A model generated the notes under the pieces. It had not been told where the DNA came from and did not search any database. It was given only the letters and a program-made list of their open reading frames with translations. From assembly GCA_044226485.1 (NCBI GenBank), contig JBGAGY010000001.1:186001-250000 (forward strand): DNA of 64,000 nucleotides. The letters run 5' to 3'. A program made the translations under genes and the position numbers. Each line of letters begins with the position of its first letter. Within the stretch, counting starts at the first letter, position 1. Of this stretch, positions 8,857 to 17,775 are shown in pieces. This DNA is from UBA6663 sp044226485. GTDB lineage: Bacteria; Chloroflexota; Anaerolineae; Anaerolineales; UBA6663.

Positions 8857-9160
8857 CTCCAGGGCCAGGATCGGACAGGGCCAGCCCCTATCCGTCGACC
8901 GACTCGGCGCAGAAGCCTCTCCAGCAAGGATGGGTTGGTCGTCTTGTCCTTGTGTCAGGCTCGGCGCGTCATTCAGTGTCGTTCCGTTCGGAATGTGGCC
9001 GGGTGAATTCGAAGGGCACGGCAAGTCCGTGAGCGGACCTTCGACTGTCTCGTTTGAGTGAATGAGTCAGCGTGTTGATACTCAGGCGCGGGTGAGGTTC
9101 AAGGTTATGAGTTCGGCTCGCAAGTGGACGCCGGGCTGCCACTCACGACTCTGGTCGTCC
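8857..9160. other. Gene-free stretch
   Basis: I see no credible coding region here. Open frames read as shadows and no repeat is obvious. Confidence 0.45.
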
Positions 9161-9574
9161 TCAGCGCGGATCGCGGCTGCGAGTGCGCTGCTGCCCACTG
9201 CGGGCTTTCGGCATGAGTCTCCACTCGAAGACAAGTTCATGAACCCCTTCCGGTGCCGGTTGCGCGAACTGCTCATAGCGAGCCAGGTCGATGCCGTGGA
9301 GTTCAATCAAGTGAGCCCGATACCAGCTATCAAAAGGCAGGATCGACGTGGCCATTCGAGCAAAGGCGCTTTCGAGGTCTATCGCCTCCACGACATTGAC
9401 GGCCACCGCCTCCAGCTCAGATGTGACGATCTCGATGCGCTCATACGTGATATACAGCCGTCGGCGTGACGCAATGTAGGGCTGAAGATTCGTGGTCGAT
9501 AGTTCCTGACAGAAACGCCGCCAGGCGTCGACCTTGCCGTCCAGGATAGGGAGTCGCATGACGATGTTGGGCAC
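9161..9574 (-). CDS. Conserved hypothetical protein A1 (copy 1 of a duplicated two-gene module)
   Basis: The 137-residue product is paralogous to the one encoded at 13438-13854. They share AWRRFCQELS, a SRRRL..T.ER stretch, VN..EA.D, PFD.WYR and ELHG.  Alternating predicted strands and helices suggest a small alpha/beta protein, perhaps a dimeric ferredoxin-like fold of the DUF6176 sort, but that assignment is tentative. The GTG at 9574 is preferred because it aligns with the TTG start of the paralogue; ATG at 9559 is the alternative. It follows gene B1 by 57 nt, the same order as in the second copy. The function is unknown. Confidence 0.68.
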   Translation of the reverse strand: MPNIVMRLPILDGKVDAWRRFCQELSTTNLQPYIASRRRLYITYERIEIVTSELEAVAVNVVEAIDLESAFARMATSILPFDSWYRAHLIELHGIDLARYEQFAQPAPEGVHELVFEWRLMPKARSGQQRTRSRDPR

Positions 9575-9631
9575 GTTTTCGCCTGCTATTGGGGGTGGAA
9601 CCAAAGAAACTCGATCGACGGGCTTCCTCGC

Positions 9632-9868
9632 CTACAGCGTGGAGGCCCGTTCGTTGGGCACGGCAGCGGCCAGCCGCGCTTCGATGCGCTGATCGATATA
9701 GGCGTCGAACGTGCGCTCCAGCGTCGCTTCAGCAAGGGCCAGATCCTGAACGTAGCCGAAGGAGAAGTACTCGATGTCGCCTTTGCCTTGTCGACGGCAT
9801 TCGGCGAGCTTTACCTTTCGTTCGAGGCACAAACCGAGCGCGTTCACAAGCTCTTTGATCTGGACCAT
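9632..9868 (-). CDS. Conserved hypothetical protein B1 (copy 1 of a duplicated two-gene module)
   Basis: A 78-residue acidic, helical protein paralogous to B2 (13024-13254). Shared signatures are CLERK.KLAEC, a FGY.QD segment, then E..LER and YIDQRI. Two or three helices without a membrane segment are predicted by eye. AGGAG lies about 8 nt before the ATG at 9868. It precedes A1 in a probable two-gene operon. I do not recognise the family; the regularly spaced Cys, Glu and Lys residues could reflect a binding surface. Confidence 0.66.
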   Translation of the reverse strand: MVQIKELVNALGLCLERKVKLAECRRQGKGDIEYFSFGYVQDLALAEATLERTFDAYIDQRIEARLAAAVPNERASTL

Positions 9869-10252
9869 GTGACGGGTCTCCTGAGGAAGTCTGATCGGCG
9901 CGGGCAGAGCGTCTCTATTGATGCTTCGCCTGCGTCTACACACCCAGTTGGGCGCAGTCATTGCGTCGTCTGCCGCGGCGATTCGTACAGGCAGCCGGGT
10001 TGGATCCTGAGCAACGCAGTTCACCCCCCAAAACTCACACTTAAGTGGAAGGCCACCTCGACTCTAGGGGACATGAGTCTCAAAGGCGTCACAAGTCGCC
10101 TCGAGGCCATTTCAGTGGATTGAGCGGCAGAGTTGGAGGGGGAGGGCCTGACGGCTTGTGCGAACGAACACCTGTAGAGTGGCTTCTCACGGCCGGGCCA
10201 GGGCGCGGCAGTGGGTCTGGTTCCCAGACGAGCTTGAGAGTTTCGTGGCCAC
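9869..10252. other. Intergenic region between B1 and the first GlsB gene
   Basis: This lies between two minus-strand genes. It should carry the promoter of the B1-A1 unit and the end of the GlsB transcript, but I see no clear -10/-35 pair or terminator. Confidence 0.4.
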
Positions 10253-10519
10253 TCAACGGGCACGTGCTCGACCGCCCCTGAACAACCCGGCGATCGATAC
10301 GACCAGCACAGCGCCCAAGACAGATCCCATCATGGAGGGCAAGTTGAACGCGGGGTCGGCTCCAAGTTGAAGGTCCACAATCCAACCCGCAACACAGGCA
10401 CCCAGGATGCCGACGGCGACGCCGAGCGGCCATCCCAGGGTCTGGTTGCTGTCCATCAGGCGGCTCGCCAGCCAACCGATGACGACTCCAACGGCGAGCC
10501 AGACGATGAAATTGGTCAT
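10253..10519 (-). CDS. GlsB/YeaQ/YmgE family membrane protein (copy 1)
   Basis: An 88-residue protein with three hydrophobic, glycine-rich segments. It begins MTNFIVWLAVGVVIGWLASR, the signature of the GlsB/YeaQ/YmgE (transglycosylase-associated) family. Members are small inner-membrane proteins linked to general stress; their molecular role is not established. Two further paralogues lie at 15363-15638 and 28705-28986. The ATG at 10519 was chosen because the first membrane segment starts there. The C-terminal RGGRARAR tail is presumably cytoplasmic. Confidence 0.85.
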   Translation of the reverse strand: MTNFIVWLAVGVVIGWLASRLMDSNQTLGWPLGVAVGILGACVAGWIVDLQLGADPAFNLPSMMGSVLGAVLVVSIAGLFRGGRARAR

Positions 10520-10649
10520 GAGTCTCGTAGACGCGTTGCGCGTGCTCAGGCGGCGGGGTAGACCTCTGTCTTCAAGATCAAGGGCACACAAGCACGCTTC
10601 TGCCAGACCACGGTGCAGGGCTGCCTTTCGACAAAAGGCGCGAGGGAAT

Positions 10650-10886
10650 CTAATTCGGGCGCGGGTCAACACCCTTGTCCGGATGGGCCTGGAAAGTCGC
10701 CATTCGGTCGTTGAGCTGCCTCTTGACCTGTTCGCGCTTGTAGCCGTACCTCAGTTGAATCATGCCGATCATCCGATCGTACCTACCACCCACCTGGCTG
10801 AGATCCTCATCGGTGAGCTTGCTCCACCAGTCTTGGAAGCTATCGTGCATTTGGTCCCATTTGCCTTCGAACTCTTCTTTGCTCAT
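10650..10886 (-). CDS. CsbD-family stress protein (copy 1)
   Basis: A 78-residue hydrophilic protein matching CsbD: MSKEEFEGKWDQMHDSF, then KLTDEDL and GRYDRMIGMIQLRYG. CsbD-like proteins are abundant under general or osmotic stress and are probably intrinsically flexible helices; the molecular function is unknown. The gene precedes glsB (130-nt gap, same strand), a common stress pairing. A longer paralogue is at 43306-43800. GAGG lies before the ATG at 10886. Confidence 0.87.
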   Translation of the reverse strand: MSKEEFEGKWDQMHDSFQDWWSKLTDEDLSQVGGRYDRMIGMIQLRYGYKREQVKRQLNDRMATFQAHPDKGVDPRPN

Positions 10887-11104
10887 GTGTGTACCTCGAG
10901 ATGACGAGACTCCTCGATCGGATCGAACGGTTACACCGCAAGATGTCGGTGATGAACACTTACAGTCGCCTATCGTCTCTACCGGAGACCTTAGCGGCGG
11001 ATAGTCTCAACAACGTCTCAACGCGGGGCTCGTCGACCGTTGTCGTCCAGGGGCCGAGGGCCGAATCGAGCCGGTGCCGATATCGCATCCACCAAGGTCA
11101 TGCC

Positions 11105-12508
11105 CTAGCCCACGCTGCCTTCCATCTGCAGTTGGATCAAGCGATTCAGCTCGAGCGCGTACTCCATGGGCAATTCCTTGACAAGCGGCTCGATGAAACC
11201 GCCCACGATCATGCTGGCCGCCTGATCCGCCGAAAGACCGCGGCTCATCAGATAGAAGAGTTGCTCTTCACCCACCTTGGATACTGAGGCCTCGTGCCCG
11301 ATGTCGGTTTCCTCCTCGTCGATTTCGATCGTCGGGTAGGTGTCGGAGCGCGATTTCGGATCGATCAACAAGGCGTCACAGACGACATTGGACTTTGCGC
11401 CAATCGCGCCCTTGTAGACCTTGACCAGCCCTCGATAGGATGTCCGGCCCCCGCCGACGCTGATGGACTTCGACGTGATCTTCGACGTAGTGCGTGGAGC
11501 GCCATGGACCATTTTGCCGCCGGTGTCCTGGTGCTGGCCCGAAGCCGCGAACGCCATCGACAGGATCTCGCCATGCGCGCGCTCACCCACCAGGTAGCAC
11601 GACGGGTACTTCATGGTCAGTTGTGATCCAAGGTTGGCGTCGACCCACTCCATGGTCGCGCCGGCGTGGACCACGGCGCGCTGTGTCACGAGGTTGTACA
11701 CGTTCTTCGACCAGTTCTGGATCGTGGTGTATCGGCAGCGGGCGCCGGCTTTGACGATGATCTCGATCACACCCGAGTGGAAGGAGTTTCGCGAGTACGT
11801 CGGGGCGGTGCAGCCCTCCACGTAGTGCACTTGCGCTCCCTCGTCGACGATGATCAAGGTTCGCTCAAACTGACCCGTGCCCTCGGCGTTGAGACGGAAG
11901 TACGCCTGCAAAGGCATTTCGACCTTGACGCCCTTCGGGATATAGACGAACGATCCACCTGACCACACAGCGCTGTTACAGGCCGCGAACTTGTTGTCAG
12001 TCGCAGGAATGACCTTGCCGAAGTGCTCACGAAAAAGCTCCGGATACTGCCGCAAGCCGTCATCGGAACTCAAGAAGACCACGCCCTGCTCTTCAAGGTG
12101 CTTCTGGACGCTGTGATAGACCATCTCCGACTCGTATTGAGCTCCCACACCCGCGAGGAACTTGCGTTCGGCCTCAGGGATGCCCAGCCGGTCAAACGTG
12201 TTCTTGATCTCGGCCGGCACGTCGTCCCAATTGGCCTCGGTCTTCTCACTCGGACGCGTGTAGTAGGTGATGGCGTCGAAATCCAGATCGATGTGGCCAC
12301 CCCAGGTCGGCATCGGTTTCTTGCGAAAGATGTCGAGCGCCTTCAGGCGAAACTCGAGCATCCACTCGGGCTCGCCCTTCATGCGGGACATCGCCGTCAC
12401 CACCTCTCGATCCAGACCCGGACGTGATCGGAAGTTGTATTGGACATCGTCGTGCGCGCTTGACTCGCGCTCGTTCAAAAGGCTGAGGTTGCCGTGGTCG
12501 ATCGCCAT
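11105..12508 (-). CDS. sufB: Fe-S cluster assembly scaffold SufB
   Basis: The 467-residue product has the normal SufB length and diagnostic stretches: NKFAACNSAVWSGGSFVYIP, the beta-helix segment HYVEGCTAPTYS, and the C-terminal GFIEPLVKELPMEYALELNR. SufB forms the SufBCD scaffold on which iron-sulfur clusters are built, with SufC supplying ATPase activity. The ATG at 12508 is preceded by CAGGAG. No sufC, sufD, sufS or sufU is adjacent: the neighbours are CsbD and the B2-A2 module. The rest of the pathway must be encoded elsewhere, or this is a second, stand-alone copy. Confidence 0.93.
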   Translation of the reverse strand: MAIDHGNLSLLNERESSAHDDVQYNFRSRPGLDREVVTAMSRMKGEPEWMLEFRLKALDIFRKKPMPTWGGHIDLDFDAITYYTRPSEKTEANWDDVPAEIKNTFDRLGIPEAERKFLAGVGAQYESEMVYHSVQKHLEEQGVVFLSSDDGLRQYPELFREHFGKVIPATDNKFAACNSAVWSGGSFVYIPKGVKVEMPLQAYFRLNAEGTGQFERTLIIVDEGAQVHYVEGCTAPTYSRNSFHSGVIEIIVKAGARCRYTTIQNWSKNVYNLVTQRAVVHAGATMEWVDANLGSQLTMKYPSCYLVGERAHGEILSMAFAASGQHQDTGGKMVHGAPRTTSKITSKSISVGGGRTSYRGLVKVYKGAIGAKSNVVCDALLIDPKSRSDTYPTIEIDEEETDIGHEASVSKVGEEQLFYLMSRGLSADQAASMIVGGFIEPLVKELPMEYALELNRLIQLQMEGSVG

Positions 12509-13023
12509 GAAGGGCTCCTGTGTCGATTGGGTCTGCGTGAAGCGGCCATCGCTCTGTCGATGGTTCGCTCCTTTCCTCCGATGGGACCGTCCTTGCCTCA
12601 AAGGAAGGGGGCCAGCTAATCGGAGTGTATGTGTCCAGTATGCGCAGCAACAGTTCCAAGAGCGTCACAAGCCCTTTCTGGCAATAGCTGCCGATTCAGA
12701 TTCCACCGGGAAGGCAACCCTGGGGCGATGCGCCGAACGGCATTCTCCCGGGGAAAACCGATGTTCTTGTAACGCTCGTAACACTCGCGACCTCTAGGAT
12801 GAGCCAAACGACCTGAGGGGCGAGCCGACGACGGTTGAGGGCCACGGTGCTCTGAAACAGCGCCGGCGGCCGGTGTGCCTCCCCAGAGCCTTTCGGCAAA
12901 CCAAGATTGCCGGCATGGCAGAGGCATTCGTTTGTCCATGTTGGACCGAGCCAGCCCGCCACAATCCGGCGATTGCCCGGCCCTTTCCATCTGACCGACC
13001 AACCATCTCTGGAGCACCTGAAC
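12509..13023. other. Divergent promoter region between sufB and B2
   Basis: Both flanking genes read away from this 515-nt stretch, so promoters for both must lie here. A tandem pair GTAACGCTC-GTAACACTC at 12769-12786 could be an operator half-site repeat. I see no gene, and no clear IscR-like site. Confidence 0.4.
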
Positions 13024-13254
13024 ATGACCCCACTCTCCGAAGTCCTTGATGCAATCGGTGTTTGTCTCGAGCGGAAGCTCAAGCTCGCGGAATGCCGTGG
13101 CGACGCGCACGGCGATGTCGACTACTACTGCTTTGGATACATCCAGGACATGGAGATCGCCGAGGCCGCATTGGAGCGCGTGCTCAACATGTATATCGAT
13201 CAGCGAATTGCAGAAAAGTTTGCCATGTCAGCAGTGAACAACGCGGCGCTCTGA
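13024..13254 (+). CDS. Conserved hypothetical protein B2 (copy 2 of a duplicated two-gene module)
   Basis: A 76-residue paralogue of B1, with the same CLERKLKLAEC, FGYIQD, ALER and MYIDQRI positions and a divergent C-terminus. GGAG stands about 10 nt before the ATG at 13024, and the coding frame upstream of that ATG shows no similarity to B1. It is followed by A2 after 183 nt, then by the SPFH gene overlapping A2. No known domain is recognised. Confidence 0.68.
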   Translation: MTPLSEVLDAIGVCLERKLKLAECRGDAHGDVDYYCFGYIQDMEIAEAALERVLNMYIDQRIAEKFAMSAVNNAAL

Positions 13255-13437
13255 TCTCGGGTCCTCTCTGGACATCAGGGCTTTTCACGGTGATGCGACA
13301 TGACTGATCCCTGCAGATGGAATACGAAAACAGGCTGACGTGTAACGCCATTGAGACTCGGGCACGCTAGGCTGAGTTCGATCGACAACTCAAGGGCTGG
13401 CACTTCGCCCAGCCAAGAGAGTGCGACGGAGCATCCT

Positions 13438-13854
13438 TTGTCAAGCATCGTCCTGGCCATTCCAATCGTGACCGGCAAACTCGAAGCATGGCGACGTTTC
13501 TGTCAGGAACTGTCCGGCTCGCGTCTCCAGAACTACGTCAGGTCCCGCCGGCGGCTTGGGATCACGCGCGAACGAATGGAGTTGATCGAAACACCATTTG
13601 GTTCGAAAGCTGTGAACACGATAGAAGCCGGTGACATCGGCAGCGTTTTCGCACAGATCGCGACGTCTGACGATCCTTTCGACCACTGGTATCGCGAGCG
13701 CCTTTATGAATTGCACGGCATCTCTCTGAGCAGCCCAGAGCAATTCGAGCAAGCGGTAGCCGTGCACGAGAGTCAGGAGTTGGTCTTCGAGTGGGCACTC
13801 GGGCCACCGATGCTTGATGATGCCAGGGGCACTCCCCAAGGAGAAGCAAAGTGA
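13438..13854 (+). CDS. Conserved hypothetical protein A2 (copy 2 of a duplicated two-gene module)
   Basis: A 138-residue paralogue of A1, sharing AWRRFCQELS, SRRRLGIT.ER, PFDHWYRERLYELHG and LVFEW near the end. The TTG at 13438 is preferred: ACGGAG lies 5 nt upstream, and similarity to A1 begins exactly there. The stop codon overlaps the GTG start of the SPFH gene (GTGA), implying translational coupling. That ties this protein to the SPFH protein, at least in this copy. The function is unknown. Confidence 0.7.
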   Translation: MSSIVLAIPIVTGKLEAWRRFCQELSGSRLQNYVRSRRRLGITRERMELIETPFGSKAVNTIEAGDIGSVFAQIATSDDPFDHWYRERLYELHGISLSSPEQFEQAVAVHESQELVFEWALGPPMLDDARGTPQGEAK

Positions 13855-14705
13855 GAACGATCTACGGTCCGATCTACACCCTGCGCCCCTACGAACGAGG
13901 CATCCAGGAAACGCTTGGCAAGTACAACCGCTTCGTGATGCCGGGGCTGGCGTTCCAGATCCCGCTGGTTCACATCACCCGCGTGCGCGATGTTCGCGAA
14001 CACACGATGGACATCCACCCACAGCCGGTGATCACGAAGGACAACGTCGAAATCCAGGTCGATGGTGTGATGTGGGTGCGCCCGACCGTCAATGAAGACG
14101 CGATCAAGCGCACGTTCTACAACATCGACGACTGGAAGCGAGCGATCGTCCAGCTGGCGATGACCAACCTGCGCCAGGAGTTCGGCGATCTGACGCTCGA
14201 CGAAAGCCTTGTCGCGCGAGAGACCATCGCCACCAACTTGCAGCGAATCCTCAACACCTTCGCCGTCGAGTGGGGGCTGACGGTCAGCAAGGTCGAGATC
14301 CGCCTGATCGATCCGCCTGAAGACATCAAGAAGGCCATGCACAAACAGAAGACGGCCGAGCAGGAACGGCGATCCATGCGGCTCCTGGCGACTGGCGAGT
14401 TCGAAGCGGCCGAACAGCAGAAGCTGGCCATCATCCAGCGCGCTGAAGGCGAACGCGAAGCCGTGATCCAGGTGGCGCAAGGCAAGGCCGAGGCCATCCG
14501 GCTCGTCAATGAAGCCGCCGAGCAGTACTTCGTCGGCAACGCGCAGGCCCTCAAGCAGATGGAGATGATCGAAGCGTCGCTGCGCGACAACGCCAAAATC
14601 GTCATCACCGAACACGGCATCAGCCCGACCCTGTTGCTCGGCAGCCTGCCGGTCAACGTCGTCCCCGAGCGAGTAAACGGCCATGATGTCAAACGCACTC
14701 CCTGA
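13851..14705 (+). CDS. SPFH/band 7 domain protein (slipin/HflK-like)
   Basis: The 284-residue product carries the band 7 (SPFH) domain at about 20-180. It has ERGIQETLGKYNRFVMPGL, TMDIHPQPVITKDNVEIQVD and a DLTLDESLVARETI stretch. A helical, coiled-coil-like segment follows: EQERRSMRLLATGEFEAAEQ, then QRAEGEREAVIQVAQGKAEA. Family members organise membrane microdomains or regulate membrane proteases such as FtsH. There is no clear N-terminal membrane anchor, which is unusual, so it may attach through a hairpin or a partner. The GTG start overlaps the A2 stop and follows AAGGAG. A further tie to proteolysis is an ftsH gene 12 kb downstream on the same strand. Confidence 0.85.
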   Translation: MRTIYGPIYTLRPYERGIQETLGKYNRFVMPGLAFQIPLVHITRVRDVREHTMDIHPQPVITKDNVEIQVDGVMWVRPTVNEDAIKRTFYNIDDWKRAIVQLAMTNLRQEFGDLTLDESLVARETIATNLQRILNTFAVEWGLTVSKVEIRLIDPPEDIKKAMHKQKTAEQERRSMRLLATGEFEAAEQQKLAIIQRAEGEREAVIQVAQGKAEAIRLVNEAAEQYFVGNAQALKQMEMIEASLRDNAKIVITEHGISPTLLLGSLPVNVVPERVNGHDVKRTP

Positions 14706-14775
14706 ACGTGCCGTGCCGACAAAGCGACGTCTGGCACGGGCCTCTGGCCGAAGCATCAATAGAAGGAATACGTCC

Positions 14776-15255
14776 ATGAAGAGCAACGAAAAAATCACCC
14801 AAACCCTCAACCTGCTGTTGGCCGATGAGCTCACGGCTATCAGCCAATACATGGTGCATTCCGAAATGTGCGCCAACTGGGGCTACGAGCAACTGCACAC
14901 CGCCATTGAGAAGCAAGCGATCGACGAAATGCATCACGCCGAATGGCTGATCCGGCGAATCATCTTCCTGGAAGCCACGCCGGTGGTCGACAAGCTCAAC
15001 CCCATCCGGATCGGGAAGACCGTCGCCGACATGGTCAGCAACGACGAAGCGGCCGAACAGGGCGCTGTGCGCGCCTACAACGGCGCCATCGGGCTGGCGC
15101 GGGATGTGGCCGACCAGGGCACTGTCGACCTGTTGAGCAAGATCCTCGGCATGGAAGAGGGCCATGTCGATTGGGCCGACCAGCAGCGCACTCAGATCGC
15201 GCAGATGGGCCTCGAGAACTATCTGGCCAACCAGAGCGGGAGTGCCGCAGGCTAG
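14776..15255 (+). CDS. bfr: Bacterioferritin
   Basis: The 159-residue protein conserves the bacterioferritin di-iron and heme residues in their usual places: Glu18 (LLADELTAI), Glu51, Met52 (heme ligand) and His54 in DEMHHAEWL, Glu94-region EAAEQGA, and Glu127/His130-region in MEEGHVDW. It stores iron as a 24-mer with inter-subunit heme and protects against Fenton chemistry. AGAAGGAAT precedes the ATG at 14776. It sits 70 nt after the SPFH gene in a co-directional stress group. Confidence 0.92.
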   Translation: MKSNEKITQTLNLLLADELTAISQYMVHSEMCANWGYEQLHTAIEKQAIDEMHHAEWLIRRIIFLEATPVVDKLNPIRIGKTVADMVSNDEAAEQGAVRAYNGAIGLARDVADQGTVDLLSKILGMEEGHVDWADQQRTQIAQMGLENYLANQSGSAAG

Positions 15256-15362
15256 CCGCCCTGGCACGAACGCTTAGCAGGGCCCTTCCCTGTCGGGAAA
15301 CGGCCGTCGCAGAGCCGGCACGAATCAACGTGCCACGCCTTTCAGCCTTGGGAGACAACAAA

Positions 15363-15638
15363 ATGATCAACTTCCTTGTTTGGCTCATCGTCGGAGCGCT
15401 TGTGGGCTGGGTCGCCAGCATGATCATGGGCACCAACGGGCGCCAGGGTCTGTTGCTCGACATCGTCGTGGGCATCGCCGGAGCCTTCGTGGCCGGCCTG
15501 TTCCTGGCGCCGATGTTCGGCCTCGGCACGATCAACCAGAACGACTTCAGCCTGCCCTCGCTGCTTGTGTCGCTTGGCGGCGCCGTCCTGCTGCTGGCCA
15601 TCCTGCGGATGTTCCGTTGGGGCACAGCCCGCGCATGA
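15363..15638 (+). CDS. GlsB/YeaQ/YmgE family membrane protein (copy 2)
   Basis: A 91-residue paralogue of the proteins at 10253 and 28705, starting MINFLVWLIVGALVGWVASM. It has three glycine-rich hydrophobic segments and a short basic tail. It is a stress-associated inner-membrane protein of unknown mechanism. GGGAG lies 8 nt before the ATG. A small GGCACG/CGTGCC hairpin at 15317-15334 precedes the gene. Confidence 0.87.
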   Translation: MINFLVWLIVGALVGWVASMIMGTNGRQGLLLDIVVGIAGAFVAGLFLAPMFGLGTINQNDFSLPSLLVSLGGAVLLLAILRMFRWGTARA

Positions 15639-15701
15639 TCAATTGCGCTGACGTAACTCAATGTGGACCGCATCGAAGCGGGTCACGCTAAGGAGACGCT
15701 G

Positions 15702-16202
15702 ATGATAGAACACATCCCCCCGACTGATCCTGTAGTGGACCGCCGCGAAGAAACGGTGACCACACAGGCGCCCGGTTTTGCGTCTACCGAACGCGTGATC
15801 CGCGATGTGGCCGCCGAAAACCGCCTGCATGTCTTCCGGATCAACCGCATCATCTGGAGCTTTTTGGGGTTGGTCGAGATCCTGCTGGGGCTTCGGTTCC
15901 TCTTGAAGCTGCTCGGCGCTAACCCGGACAGCGGTTTTGGCACCTTCATCTATGGCATCACGGGGTTGTTGGTGATGCCTTTCACGGGCCTGTTTCCGGC
16001 CTGGGGATCAGGCGAGGCCATCCTCGAAACGACCACGCTCGTCGCCATGTTGGTCTTTGCGTTGCTGTGTTGGGGCCTGGTCTACATCGACCGCATCGCC
16101 TCGGATCATCCCAGCGCGCGAACCTTCACACGCTCGACGCGTGAGACCACCGAAGGCGGCGCCGGCAACGAACGCACGACAACCACGACGACACGCGGTT
16201 GA
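15702..16202 (+). CDS. YggT-like membrane protein
   Basis: The 166-residue product has a hydrophilic N-terminus of about 50 residues and two membrane segments (around IIWSFLGLVEILLGLRFLL and ETTTLVAMLVFALLCWGLVY). Between them is a YggT-like loop with LLVMPFTGLF. A long Thr/Arg tail ends in TTTTTTRG. YggT/Ycf19 proteins assist membrane-protein or septal complex assembly in some bacteria; the role here is unclear. AAGGAG precedes the ATG at 15702. Confidence 0.7.
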   Translation: MIEHIPPTDPVVDRREETVTTQAPGFASTERVIRDVAAENRLHVFRINRIIWSFLGLVEILLGLRFLLKLLGANPDSGFGTFIYGITGLLVMPFTGLFPAWGSGEAILETTTLVAMLVFALLCWGLVYIDRIASDHPSARTFTRSTRETTEGGAGNERTTTTTTRG

Positions 16203-16237
16203 CGCCGGACTCTCAAACTGCACAAGGAGAAGTAGAG

Positions 16238-16585
16238 ATGGACAAGACAAGACAGAACTCACAGAACGAACCAGGCGCGGCGCAGGGCTTCCTGACGGGC
16301 TTGGTGCTTGGCGGCCTGGCAGGCGCCGTGGCCATGCTGTTGCTGGCCCCTCAATCCGGCCGGCGGACGCGGGCCAAGATCCAGCAAAAGAGCGCCGACC
16401 TCCGCGAGCAGGTATCCGAAGCCATGGACGATGCAGCGACCCAGATCCGTGCGAAAACGCGCGAGATCTCGGCCGACATCAGCGACCAGGCGACGGACCT
16501 TAAGGTGCGCGGACAGGCGTTGTTCAATGACAAGTCTGAACGGTTCACCGTGGCCGCCGAAAACAGGCAGAAGGCCGCTCGCTGA
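16238..16585 (+). CDS. YtxH-like stress protein
   Basis: A 115-residue protein with one N-terminal membrane segment of the YtxH kind (GFLTGLVLGGLAGAVAMLLL, then APQSGRRTR). A charged amphipathic helix rich in Ala, Asp, Arg and Gln follows. Such proteins are general-stress membrane-anchored helices of unknown function. AAGGAG lies before the ATG at 16238. Confidence 0.82.
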   Translation: MDKTRQNSQNEPGAAQGFLTGLVLGGLAGAVAMLLLAPQSGRRTRAKIQQKSADLREQVSEAMDDAATQIRAKTREISADISDQATDLKVRGQALFNDKSERFTVAAENRQKAAR

Positions 16586-16670
16586 ACAACGCGAAAGTCA
16601 TCGCCCGACCCGGATGCATCTCGAAGGGGTCGGAGCGATAGCTTGGCAGGCGCGACGTTCTTCGCCGGGG

Positions 16671-16692
16671 GCGGGCGAAGGACACCGCCCGC
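16671..16692 (+). terminator. Weak hairpin after the YtxH-like gene
   Basis: A 7-bp perfect stem (GCGGGCG, 16671-16677 with 16686-16692) is followed by TTTGATCG. It is short, and only suggestive of termination. Confidence 0.3.
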
Positions 16693-16719
16693 TTTGATCG
16701 ATCAAGACGAGCAACGCTC

Positions 16720-17775
16720 ATGAACGCCCAAGACAACCGTCGGTACGAGGAGAAGCGGAGTCGGTGGAGCGACCTTGGCCCAACAGGTCGTCCCATCGGC
16801 CCGGCTCAGGGGCGACCACCGCGTAACAAGACAAGCCTCTCGTTATTCGTCGTATGGGCCCTGGCGCTGGGTGGGGTCTTGATGTTGTCCGCTACGGCTT
16901 CGGGAGGCGGCCAGATGCCGTCGGCGAACCTGGATCAGGAGTCACGAATTGGCCTGGGCCTTCAAGTCGATGCGACAGCCACGGCCGACGTCCTCCAGGC
17001 GCAACAACGCGCTACATCCATCGCCGCCATCTCCACGGACAACGCCGGGTTGTTGCAGGCCGAGGCCGACGCCACGCGGCTTCAGGCCCAGCAGACGGCT
17101 ACGGCCGACATTCTGCAAGCCCAACTGCGGGCCACGGCCCACGCTGCAGCTTCGACACAGGCCGTCGCGCAGACGCAGGTACAGATCGGCATTGACGCGC
17201 AATACGCCGGAGAGACGGCCACGGCCGACATCCTTCTGGCTCAAGCCCGCGCCACCGCCAATGCTGCGGCATCGACGCAGAGCGCCGGGGCGACGTTGAC
17301 CCAACAGTCGACTGAAGCCGGCGCAGCCCTGATCGGGACAGCTGTGGCAGGGACCTCGACGGCGATCGCCCAAACGGTCGTGGCCGGGACTCAGGCGGTC
17401 ATCGCTACGGCTCAGCGGCGGGCCGAGCAGGTTCAAGCTGACGCGGCCGAACAGGCGCGCACCGTCGACTTCCTGTGGAACTGGGGACCGATCTTGCTCG
17501 TGGTCGCCCTCCTGATTTTCGGGGTGTGGGCGTTCTGGCACTGGGAGGTCCGACGGCGCAGACAACCGCCGCCCACCTTCGAGCCACGACCGCCGGTGGC
17601 GCCGGTGCCGCCGCCGATCCGCCAGCCGCTCGAGGCTCCGCCGGAGGCCCCTGGCACGTCCGGACGCATGCGCCGGATCAGAGGCAGCAACGACCCTGTC
17701 AACGGCTGGCTGGCCGACATCAAACGCAAGTTACTGACCGGTGAAAAGGATCCCGATGACCATGCAAACGAGTGA
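16720..17775 (+). CDS. Membrane-anchored Ala/Thr/Gln repeat protein
   Basis: The 351-residue product has an Arg-rich cytoplasmic start and a membrane segment at about 40-60. Residues about 85-240 are a low-complexity region repeating units such as ATADVLQAQQRATS, ATADILQAQLRATAHAAAST and ATADILLAQARATANAAAST. A second membrane segment (GPILLVVALLIFGVWAFWHW) and a proline-rich cytoplasmic tail follow. The repeat is probably a long helix or coiled coil between the two anchors. I know similar TATA-type repeats from Chloroflexota envelope proteins. No catalytic domain is visible. The next gene overlaps its end. Confidence 0.7.
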   Translation: MNAQDNRRYEEKRSRWSDLGPTGRPIGPAQGRPPRNKTSLSLFVVWALALGGVLMLSATASGGGQMPSANLDQESRIGLGLQVDATATADVLQAQQRATSIAAISTDNAGLLQAEADATRLQAQQTATADILQAQLRATAHAAASTQAVAQTQVQIGIDAQYAGETATADILLAQARATANAAASTQSAGATLTQQSTEAGAALIGTAVAGTSTAIAQTVVAGTQAVIATAQRRAEQVQADAAEQARTVDFLWNWGPILLVVALLIFGVWAFWHWEVRRRRQPPPTFEPRPPVAPVPPPIRQPLEAPPEAPGTSGRMRRIRGSNDPVNGWLADIKRKLLTGEKDPDDHANE

